NCBI GenBank assembly: GCA_046349435.1
Contig: JAXMCI010000006.1
Span: 62,001 to 126,000 of the forward strand
Source: JAXMCI01 sp046349435
Lineage (GTDB): Bacteria; Pseudomonadota; Alphaproteobacteria; Dongiales; Dongiaceae
Direction of reading: 5' to 3'
DNA: 64,000 nt
Shown: positions 47,007-54,007 of the stretch, piece after piece
Layout of the letters: every line of letters starts with the position of its first letter
How positions within the stretch are numbered: the first letter of the stretch is position 1
Notes under the pieces: generated by a model
Seen by the model: the letters and a program-made list of their open reading frames with translations, nothing else
The model's database searches: none
Told to the model about the DNA's origin: nothing
Made by a program: the position numbers and the translations under genes

Positions 47007-47021
47007 GCGTCCGGCTGCGAC

Positions 47022-47654
47022 CTACGCCTTGTTGAAGTAGGTCTCCAGCTCGTCGACCAGATCGAGCAGCGCGGTGGCGGCGTGGCGGGCGCCGGAGGCC
47101 GACTTCTTGTCGATCGCCCCCTGCATCGCGGCCAGCGCCGCCGCCACACGCTTCGCCAGCCTGGCGTCCTGCACGCGGCCGGCGATGGCGTCCAATTGCT
47201 GGCGGGCGAAGCCCGTCGCCTCCTGCATGTCGCCCCAGCGCATCGGCTTCGCCTTGAGGTCGGCATCGTAGCGGAAGCCGGAATAGTCGAGCAGGTTGAC
47301 CTCGGTCGGCACCTTGCCCGGCGGCGCGGCGCTGACCAGCACGCGGTAGCCCTCGACCGAGGCCAGCGCGATCCCGGCCCGGTCGTTCGCCTTGCGCGCC
47401 GTCCGGATCGCCGCCAGCTCGCGGTCGAGCGCGCCCTGGCCGTCGGCCGGGAGCAGCCCGTGCACCTGCCCCGCCGCCTTGCCGGCCTCGGCGATGCGCC
47501 GGTCGAGCTGCGCCGGCTTGGCCGAGAAGCTCTCCTCGGTGAGCGTCTCGAACGGCTCCGCCGCGGCCAGCAGCTTCGGCCCGGCCGCATCCTCGGCACG
47601 CGCCGCCACGCTCAGCAACAGCGCCGCCGCCAGAATCGCCACTGTCCCCCTCAT
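47022..47654 (-). CDS. Secreted helical protein of unknown function
   Basis: A 210-residue protein with a clear signal peptide (GTVAILAAALLLSVAARA, cleavage near residue 20) and a strong GGAGG ribosome site. The mature part is Ala/Leu/Lys/Glu-rich and mostly helical, without cysteines. A central segment, VNLLDYSGFRYDADLKAKP, looks like a conserved core, flanked by helical arms that could form a four-helix bundle. I do not recognise a family. It is the last gene of the long minus-strand run that starts with the amino-acid-type ABC importer, 44 bp after the dioxygenase gene. Confidence 0.7.
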   Translation of the reverse strand: MRGTVAILAAALLLSVAARAEDAAGPKLLAAAEPFETLTEESFSAKPAQLDRRIAEAGKAAGQVHGLLPADGQGALDRELAAIRTARKANDRAGIALASVEGYRVLVSAAPPGKVPTEVNLLDYSGFRYDADLKAKPMRWGDMQEATGFARQQLDAIAGRVQDARLAKRVAAALAAMQGAIDKKSASGARHAATALLDLVDELETYFNKA

Positions 47655-47698
47655 CCGACCCTCCTTTGTGTCCGGACGCCCGACGAACCAAACCTGCC

Positions 47699-48523
47699 TC
47701 AGATCACCCGCGGGAACTCCGCGCAGTCCAGGGGTTCGCCGGACCGCAGGCCGGGGTTCTCCGGCGGGATCGCCACCTCGCCCGGGCGCTCGAGATAGGT
47801 CGCGTCGTCGCCGGTCCAGCGCGTCGCCAGCGCGCGGCGGCGGCGCGCCGAGCGGTTGCCCGGGGCGCCGTGCACGATCATCGCCTGGAACACCAGGCAG
47901 TCGCCGGGCTGCATCGCCCAGCGGCCGATGTCATAGCGCGCGCGGTCCGCCTCGATGTCGGGCAGCTCGGGCAGGCCGGTGCCCTGGTAGGGCGACTGGT
48001 CGAGGAAGTGCCGGGGGTTGTAGCTGACGCCCCAGTCGTGCGAGCCGCGGACATACTCGACCGCGGTCTCCAGGTCGACGGGATCGAGCGGCAGCCAGAT
48101 CGAGCAGACCTGGCGGCCGGCGACCGCCCAGTAGGGCTGGTCCTGGTGCCAGGGTGTGCGCTCGGCGGTGCCCGGCTCCTTCACCAGCAGCTGGTCGTAG
48201 AAGAAGTTGACCTTGCGCGAGCCCATCACGGCGGCGGCGATGCGCGCCGCCGGCGAGTGGAAGACGAAGTCGCGGAAGGGCTGCAGCCGCTTCCACAGGG
48301 AGAGGTCGCCGAAGAACAGGCCGGCGGCGCCCGGCCGGGTATAGACCTCGGCGAGGGGGCCGCGCTCGACCATCGCCTGCTCGATGCCGGCGGCGAGATG
48401 GTCGAGCCAGGACTGCTCGAACATCCCGCGCAGGCAGACCACGCCGTCGCGGCGATAGGTCTCGATCGCCTCCGGCGCAACCGGCCGCGCCGGCAGGCGC
48501 TGCCCGGGAAGGCGGCCGCTCAC
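47699..48523 (-). CDS. Phytanoyl-CoA dioxygenase-family oxygenase
   Basis: A 2-oxoglutarate/Fe(II)-dependent oxygenase of 274 residues. The iron ligands are His126 and Asp128 (WHQDQPYW) and His218 (IVHGAPGN), with Arg224 placed to bind 2-oxoglutarate. It starts at a GTG that overlaps the stop of the CocE gene (GTGA), so the two are translationally coupled. The LPLDPVDLETA-VEYVRGSHDWG strand is typical of the family. Such enzymes hydroxylate small carboxylates, betaines or acyl groups; pairing with a hydrolase suggests consecutive steps on one compound. Confidence 0.88.
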   Translation of the reverse strand: MSGRLPGQRLPARPVAPEAIETYRRDGVVCLRGMFEQSWLDHLAAGIEQAMVERGPLAEVYTRPGAAGLFFGDLSLWKRLQPFRDFVFHSPAARIAAAVMGSRKVNFFYDQLLVKEPGTAERTPWHQDQPYWAVAGRQVCSIWLPLDPVDLETAVEYVRGSHDWGVSYNPRHFLDQSPYQGTGLPELPDIEADRARYDIGRWAMQPGDCLVFQAMIVHGAPGNRSARRRRALATRWTGDDATYLERPGEVAIPPENPGLRSGEPLDCAEFPRVI

Positions 48524-50535
48524 AGCAGGTCGCGCGGGATGCGGCTCTCCCAGGTCCGGGCGAACACCCGCATGTCGCCCTCGTAGGCATCGAGCGTCGC
48601 GGTCAGCAGGAACTCGGCGGCGGTGGCGGTGAGCAGGGTTCGCGTCTCGGTGCGCACGCTCCAGCCGGGCCGCTCCATGCGATAGCTCCACTCCGCCTCG
48701 GCGCGGGCCGAGAGCGGGTCGTCGGGACGGATCCGGTAGTGCTCGACGCCGCTCGCCGCCATCGTCAGGCCGATCTCGTCGAGCCGCCAGGAGCCGCCGG
48801 CCCGCTGGACGCGCATCACCGTCTCCCCGGTCGAGAGATCCTCGGTGACGGTGCGGTCGCGGCTGCTGCTGCTCAGCGTCGCATGGGCGGGCGGCGCGGC
48901 GCCCTGCGGCGGCCCGAACGGCGCCAGGCCGGAATCGAGCGGTCCCGGCGGGCGCTGCGGCAGCTCGAGCGCGGCGGTCTCGGCGTGCAGGGTGAGCGAA
49001 ACCGGCTCCGGCGACGGCCAGACCATCGGCCAGTAGGCGTTGGACAGCGCCAGCCGGATCCGGTGCCCGGTCGCGAAGGCGTGCGCCACGTCGTTGAGCT
49101 GCAGCCGGATGCGGGTCGGCTGCCCCGGGACGAGCGGGCGCGGCTCCGCATCGCCGTCGCGATGGGTGAGGTTGAGGATGCCGATGGTGACCAGGGTCGA
49201 GGCGCCATCCGGCGCGACGTCGCAGAGCCGGGCGCAGAGCAGCGCGTTCGGCCGGTCGCTCTCGAGCTCCAGGGTCAGCACCGGCGCACCGAGCATCTCC
49301 AGCGGCTCGGCCAGCGCCGTGCCGTCGAAGACGAGCGAGCGGCCGTCGTCCGGGCGCTGGTCGACCGGCAGCTCGCCGCCGACGCCGTAGGGACACCAGT
49401 CGCCGGCGGCCAGCCCCGTCGTCTGCGGCGAGCGCAGCAGCAGGCGGGAGGGCGGCTGCGGCCCGGCCGCGAGCCGGCCGGGACCGAGGCGCAGGGTCAG
49501 CGGGCGGATGCGCGGCGCGGGCCAGCCCGCCTCGGCCACCCAGCGGCCGGGCCGCGTCGCGTACTGCGCGGCCGGCGGCGCGCTGTCCTGCAGCCAGACG
49601 CGATAGGCCGGCTCCTCCATGATCCCGTTCTCGACGCCCTTCAGCCAGCGGTCCCACCAGCGCAGCGCCTCCTGCAGGAAGCCGATCGCGGGCCCGGGCG
49701 TCGCCATGTGCGGATAGGCGTGCGCCCAGGGGCCGACCAGCCCCTTCTTCGGCGCGTCGAGATGGGCGAGCAGGCGCGGCACCGCGTTGCTGTAGCCGTC
49801 GGCCCAGCCGCCGACGGCGTAGACGGCGGCGGCGATGGCGCCGTAATCCTCGCAGACCGAGCCGTGCCGCCAGTAGGCGGAGCGGCGCTGCTCGCGCACC
49901 CAGCGCTCGAGGAACAGGGTCGCGTGCTCCAGCCGGTCGAGCCACATCGCCCGCCAGCGCGCGCCGACCACCTGCGGGTCGGGCGGGCGGCTGTTGTAGG
50001 CGAAGAAGGTCGAGCCCCAGGCCAGGCTGTCGCCGAGCAGGCAGCCGCCCATGTAGTGGCAGTCGTCGGCGTAGCGGTCGTCGGTCGAGCAGACGGTGAG
50101 GATCGCCTTCAGCGCCGGCGGCCGGCGGGCCGCCACCTGCAGCGAGTTGAAGCCGCCCCAGGAGATGCCCATCATGCCGACCGCGCCGCTGCACCAGGGC
50201 TGGGCGGCGATCCAGGCGATCACCTCGAGCGCGTCGTCCTGCTCCTGCTTCAGGTACTCGTCGAGCAGGATGCCGTCGGAATCGCCGGAGCCGCGCATGT
50301 CGACCCGCACCGCGGCGTAGCCGTGGCCGGCGAACCAGAGATGGGTCGGCCGGTCGCCGATCGCCGTGCCGTCGCGCCGGCGGTAGGGAATGTATTCCAG
50401 GATCGCCGGCACCGGCCTGGCCTCGGCATCGGCCGGCAGCCAGAGCCGCGCCGCCAGCCGCGTCCCGTCGGCCAGCGGGATCCAGGCGGTGTCGACCTCG
50501 CGCACTTCGTGCGGAAAGCGTTCGACGACGTCCAT
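48520..50535 (-). CDS. CocE/NonD-family serine hydrolase, copy 3
   Basis: A 671-residue paralogue of the two hydrolases flanking the Dpp-like importer. The triad is Ser125 (GISWGGFN), Asp246 (GGWADGYS) and His272 (GPWAHAYP). EYIPYRRRDGT and the C-terminal jelly-roll domain are present, and there is no signal peptide. It belongs to the LysR-divergent run, between a small membrane protein and the coupled dioxygenase. The second His-bearing loop differs slightly (WAH instead of WGH). Substrate unknown, as for the other copies. Confidence 0.88.
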   Translation of the reverse strand: MDVVERFPHEVREVDTAWIPLADGTRLAARLWLPADAEARPVPAILEYIPYRRRDGTAIGDRPTHLWFAGHGYAAVRVDMRGSGDSDGILLDEYLKQEQDDALEVIAWIAAQPWCSGAVGMMGISWGGFNSLQVAARRPPALKAILTVCSTDDRYADDCHYMGGCLLGDSLAWGSTFFAYNSRPPDPQVVGARWRAMWLDRLEHATLFLERWVREQRRSAYWRHGSVCEDYGAIAAAVYAVGGWADGYSNAVPRLLAHLDAPKKGLVGPWAHAYPHMATPGPAIGFLQEALRWWDRWLKGVENGIMEEPAYRVWLQDSAPPAAQYATRPGRWVAEAGWPAPRIRPLTLRLGPGRLAAGPQPPSRLLLRSPQTTGLAAGDWCPYGVGGELPVDQRPDDGRSLVFDGTALAEPLEMLGAPVLTLELESDRPNALLCARLCDVAPDGASTLVTIGILNLTHRDGDAEPRPLVPGQPTRIRLQLNDVAHAFATGHRIRLALSNAYWPMVWPSPEPVSLTLHAETAALELPQRPPGPLDSGLAPFGPPQGAAPPAHATLSSSSRDRTVTEDLSTGETVMRVQRAGGSWRLDEIGLTMAASGVEHYRIRPDDPLSARAEAEWSYRMERPGWSVRTETRTLLTATAAEFLLTATLDAYEGDMRVFARTWESRIPRDLL

Positions 50536-50566
50536 GCGGAACTTCCCCCGTGCCTGGTGCCCGGCG

Positions 50567-50833
50567 CTATTCGTCGAGCTGGCGCTCGCTCATCCGGGTC
50601 TGGTTGAGCCGGTCCTCGGCGGCCTCGTCGCGGACCTGGCTGATATGCATGGCGAGCCCCAGCCCGAAGCCGACCAGCGCGGTGAAGAAGGTGCCGAGGA
50701 AGATGGCGAGATAGCCGTGGATCGACATCTCGATCCCCGCCCAGAGCAGGTAGCCGATCACCAGCCCGCCGCTGGCCAGCGAGACGAGCGTGACGGTGGC
50801 GATCAGTCCCGGCGAGAATCGGTCGATGGTCAT
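50567..50833 (-). CDS. Small two-helix membrane protein
   Basis: An 88-residue protein with two hydrophobic helices (about 9-30 and 39-62) and a charged C-terminal tail ending in R-D-E-A-A-E-D-R-L. A GAGG lies nine bases upstream of the ATG. It sits between the PLP-enzyme gene and CocE copy 3, all on one strand with short gaps. No family was recognised. It may be a small accessory membrane protein of this pathway or merely carried in the operon. Confidence 0.65.
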   Translation of the reverse strand: MTIDRFSPGLIATVTLVSLASGGLVIGYLLWAGIEMSIHGYLAIFLGTFFTALVGFGLGLAMHISQVRDEAAEDRLNQTRMSERQLDE

Positions 50834-50887
50834 CGGGGCACCTCATGGCCGGCCTCGGCCCGAGGATCGCCCGGCGCGGGCTGCCCT

Positions 50888-51889
50888 TCAAGCCGGCTCG
50901 ACGCCGTCCCGGGCGTAGAGCTCCGGCGTGCCGCCGGTATGGAGGAAAACCACCCGGGCGCCGCGCGGGATCCGGCCGTCGCCGACCATGGCGACCAGGC
51001 CGCTCATCGCCTTCGCGGTATAGGTCGAATCGAGCAGCACGCCCTCCTGGCGGGCGAGCGCCAGCAGGGCCGCCCGGCTCGCCGGGGTCGGGATGGTGTA
51101 GCCGGGACCGACGAAGCTGTCGTCGATCCAGGCCTCGGGTCCGCCCGGAGGCGGCCCGCCCGGCAGCAGGGCGGCGGCCTCGCCGAGTAGCCGCGCCACC
51201 TCGCTCCCCAGCTTGGCGCGGGTCCAGCTGACGCTGACCCCGAGCAGCCGCGCGCGCGCGCCGAGGCAGCGCGCGCCGAGCAGCAGCCCGGCATAGGTCG
51301 AGCCGGTGCCGGCGGCACAGACCAGCAGGTCCGGAGCGAAGCCGGCCTCGCGGCACTGACCCGCGATCTCCTGCCAGCCCAGAGCGTAGGCGAGCGTGCC
51401 GCTGCCGGTGGCGCCGCCGAGCGGGATCTCGCAGGCGCGGCCGCCCGCGGCGGCGATCGCCGCTCCGGCCGCCGCCATGCGGGCCGAGACCTCGTCATAG
51501 GTGATGTCGCCCTGGAACTCGACGGCGGCGCCGAACAGCTCGGCGAGCAGCAGGTTGCCGCGCCGGCCGCCCGGGTCGGTGCCGCGCAGCATCAGCCGGC
51601 AGGCCAGCCCGAGCCGGGCGGCGACGGCGGCGGTGATGCGGGCATGGTTGGATTGCGGCCCGCCGGTGGTGATCAGGCAGGTGGCGCCCGCCGCCACCGC
51701 CTCGGCGGCGATGAACTCGAGCTTGCGCAGCTTGTTGCCGCCGGCACCGATGCCGGTGAGGTCGTCGCGCTTGATCCAGAGCTCGATGCCGAGCTCGGCC
51801 GACAGCCGGTCGAGGCGGTCGAGCGGCGTCGGCCAGCGCGCCAGGGCGATCCGCGGGCGTGCCGCCGCCGCTTCGTCGAGCAGGCTCAT
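50888..51889 (-). CDS. D-cysteine desulfhydrase / ACC deaminase-family PLP enzyme
   Basis: A fold-type II PLP enzyme of 333 residues. It has WIKRDDLTGIGAGGNKLRKLE with the Schiff-base Lys53, TTGGPQSNHARITAA (phosphate and carboxylate contacts), AAGTGSTYAGLLLG and FLHTGGTPELYA. The pattern fits D-cysteine desulfhydrase and 1-aminocyclopropane-1-carboxylate deaminase relatives; substrate choice within the group cannot be read off. The ATG overlaps the stop of the M20 gene (ATGA). It would release ammonia and a 2-oxoacid from a D- or cyclic amino acid made upstream in the pathway. Confidence 0.87.
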   Translation of the reverse strand: MSLLDEAAAARPRIALARWPTPLDRLDRLSAELGIELWIKRDDLTGIGAGGNKLRKLEFIAAEAVAAGATCLITTGGPQSNHARITAAVAARLGLACRLMLRGTDPGGRRGNLLLAELFGAAVEFQGDITYDEVSARMAAAGAAIAAAGGRACEIPLGGATGSGTLAYALGWQEIAGQCREAGFAPDLLVCAAGTGSTYAGLLLGARCLGARARLLGVSVSWTRAKLGSEVARLLGEAAALLPGGPPPGGPEAWIDDSFVGPGYTIPTPASRAALLALARQEGVLLDSTYTAKAMSGLVAMVGDGRIPRGARVVFLHTGGTPELYARDGVEPA

Positions 51890-53115
51890 GCCCCGGCCTC
51901 GGCGCGCACCGTCGCGTCGCGGCCGCAGACCGCCAGCGCGCCCAGCAGGTAGACGCGCGCCGCCTGCAGCAGGTCGGCCACCGCGCAGCTCTCGTCCGGC
52001 ACGTTGATCTCGGTCACCTTGCCCGGCCCGTAGATCGCCGTCGGGATGCCGGCATGGGAGAGGTGCGAGGCGTCGGTGCCGTAGAAGACCTGCGGGAACA
52101 GCGTGCCGACCGTCGGCGCCGCGCCGGTCAGGCGGCGATGCGCCCCGGCGACCGCCTGCACGATCGGCGCGTCGCGGGCGACGTGGAAGGGGTATTGCTG
52201 CACGAAGGCGGGACGCTGCCGCAGCCTGAGCTCGGCCTTGAGCGCCGGGTCGCGCGCCGCCGCGGCGTCGACGACCCGGCGGAGGTCGGCCAGCACGCTG
52301 TCGGGCGTCATGCCCGGCACGGTGCGCACGTCGATGCCGGCCTCCGCCTCGGCCGCCAGCATCGAGGGCAGGCTGCCGCCGCGGATCACCCCGACATTGA
52401 GGGTCGGCAGCCCGGGGAAGTCGGCATGCCGGGTGAAGGTCAGGCTCGATTCGGTGAAGCCCGGCAGCAGCGCCATCAGCTTCTCGATGGCGTTGACGCC
52501 GGCCTCGCGCTGCGAGACATGGGCCGAGCGCCCGGTCACCGTCACGGTCAGCTGGGTGACGCCGGAATGCGCGGTCATCACCGCGAGGTCGGTGGGCTCG
52601 CCGTTGATGCAGCAATCGGCGGCCAGCCCGTGCTCCAGCGCGTGGCTGGTGCCGAGCCCGAGCGCCTCGCACTCGCCGATCACCGCCGACAGCACGACCT
52701 CGCCGCAGAGCAGGTCGCGGTGCGCCTGCAGCGCGACCATCGCGGCCATCATGCCGCCGACCGCGCCCTTCATGTTGTTGACCTCGCCGCCATAGAGCCG
52801 GTCGCCGACCACGGCCGAGTCGTAGGGGTCGCGGGTGATGCCGGCGGGCACCGGCAGGTTGTCGAGGTGGCCGTTGAAGAGCAGCCGCGGGCCGGGCCGG
52901 CCGGTCGCCAGCCGGGCGATCACGTTGGTGCGCCCGGGCAGCACCTCCTGCTCGGTGGTGTCGAAGCCGCGCCCGCGCAGCCAGGCCGCCGTCCAGGCCG
53001 AGATCGCCCGCTCCTCGCCGGAGACGCTGGGGATGCGGCAGAGCCCGACGACGGTGTCGAGCACCAGTCCGGGGTCGAGGGCGTCGAGCGCCGCCGGCAC
53101 GCGCGCGCCGCTCAT
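51886..53115 (-). CDS. M20-family metallo-amidohydrolase with variant metal ligands
   Basis: A 409-residue member of the M20 peptidase/deacylase family (ArgE, DapE, carbamoylase relatives), starting at the ATG that overlaps the racemase stop. His83 and Asp85 (FNGHLDN) match the first metal site. The bridging Asp of the usual D-M-K-G motif is Asn114 (VNNMKGAVGG), and the catalytic Glu-Glu pair appears as Glu148-Cys149-Glu150 (GECEALGLGT). A dimerisation domain (HSGVTQLTVTVTGRSAHVS) is intact. Some M20 clades do carry Asn here. It probably cleaves an N-acyl or N-carbamoyl amino acid. Confidence 0.87.
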   Translation of the reverse strand: MSGARVPAALDALDPGLVLDTVVGLCRIPSVSGEERAISAWTAAWLRGRGFDTTEQEVLPGRTNVIARLATGRPGPRLLFNGHLDNLPVPAGITRDPYDSAVVGDRLYGGEVNNMKGAVGGMMAAMVALQAHRDLLCGEVVLSAVIGECEALGLGTSHALEHGLAADCCINGEPTDLAVMTAHSGVTQLTVTVTGRSAHVSQREAGVNAIEKLMALLPGFTESSLTFTRHADFPGLPTLNVGVIRGGSLPSMLAAEAEAGIDVRTVPGMTPDSVLADLRRVVDAAAARDPALKAELRLRQRPAFVQQYPFHVARDAPIVQAVAGAHRRLTGAAPTVGTLFPQVFYGTDASHLSHAGIPTAIYGPGKVTEINVPDESCAVADLLQAARVYLLGALAVCGRDATVRAEAGA

Positions 53116-53858
53116 GCCGCCCGCCGCGCCGAGGCGAGCTGGCGGAACAGGCTGTAGTCGGCGGTCGGCAGGCTGGCGATGCCGCCCAGCCTGAACGCAT
53201 TCCACAGCACCGCGAGGTTGCTGGTGATCACCGGCTTGCCGAGCCGGGCCTCGACCCGCGGCGCGACGCGCGCCGTCGGCATGCCGGTGCAGCTCATCAC
53301 CAGCGCGTCGCAATCGGGCCGGTCGAGCTTCAGCAGGAAGGCCTCGAGATCGGCCTCGGCGACGCTCTGCAGGGCGTAGTCCTCGACCGTGCCGGCGTAG
53401 TAGCCGATGGTCGGCTCGGCCGCGATGCCGTGGTCGGCGAGGAAGCGATCGAGCCGGCGGTTGATGTCCTCGGAATAGGGCGTGGCAACCGCGGCGCGGC
53501 GGCAGCCCAGCGCCTTCAGGGCATCGACCACCGAGCCGGCAGCGGTGAAGACCGGCACGCCGCCCGCCTTGCGGCGCATCGTCTCGACCAGCCGCTCATG
53601 GCCGCTGCGCCCGCCATAGAAGCTGCCGCTGGTGCAGGCCCAGGCGATCGCCGCCGGCCGCACCGGCAGCAGGCTCTCGATCGCCGTCTCCAGCCCGCTG
53701 GTGGCGATCGCCATGTTCTCGGCCGAGACGCTGTGCGGGTAGATGACCCGCGCCGCGTGGATCTCGACGTCCTCGGGCAGCAGCCGCCTGAGGTCCGCCT
53801 CGATGGTGAGGTCGCTGTCGAGCACCGCGAGCCCGATGCGACCGCCGGTTCCGTACAT
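53112..53858 (-). CDS. Asp/Glu racemase-superfamily enzyme, maleate-isomerase-like
   Basis: A 248-residue cofactor-free isomerase starting at the ATG at 53856-53858. Two cysteines occupy the catalytic positions, Cys75 (AWACTSGSF) and Cys190 (VMSCTGMPT); the spacing is very close to maleate cis-trans isomerase and arylmalonate decarboxylase. NLAVLWNAFR-LGG is the C-terminal family mark. It overlaps the M20 gene by 4 nt. In this operon it could racemise a ring-opened carbamoyl or acyl amino acid (as hydantoin racemase does) or isomerise a dicarboxylate; the former needs a different subfamily, so this is open. Confidence 0.83.
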   Translation of the reverse strand: MYGTGGRIGLAVLDSDLTIEADLRRLLPEDVEIHAARVIYPHSVSAENMAIATSGLETAIESLLPVRPAAIAWACTSGSFYGGRSGHERLVETMRRKAGGVPVFTAAGSVVDALKALGCRRAAVATPYSEDINRRLDRFLADHGIAAEPTIGYYAGTVEDYALQSVAEADLEAFLLKLDRPDCDALVMSCTGMPTARVAPRVEARLGKPVITSNLAVLWNAFRLGGIASLPTADYSLFRQLASARRAA

Positions 53859-53902
53859 GGCTGCTCTCCTCTCCTCTCTGCCGTTGCCGCTGGCGGTCCC
53901 CC

Positions 53903-53984
53903 TTCTTGTCATTGCCGGGCTTGACCCGGCAATCCAGGGCCGCCGCACGATGGATGCCCGGGTCAAGCCCGGGCATGACAAGAA
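53903..53984 (-). repeat. Palindromic intergenic repeat, copy B (inverted)
   Basis: An 82-nt element with TTCTTGTC...GACAAGAA ends and CCGGGCTTGACCCGG-type arms. Its reverse complement matches copy A at 43486-43562 at almost every position, so the two copies are inverted relative to each other. It lies in the 149-nt gap between hyuA and the racemase gene, inside the long operon, and would form a strong hairpin in the mRNA. Confidence 0.8.
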
Positions 53985-54007
53985 ATGGATCGACCGCTAC
54001 CCCTGAA

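Noticed and set aside
53112..53858. Calling the Asp/Glu racemase-like gene a hydantoin racemase
   Set aside because: Its two-cysteine spacing and flanking motifs look closer to maleate isomerase and arylmalonate decarboxylase, so only the superfamily is claimed.
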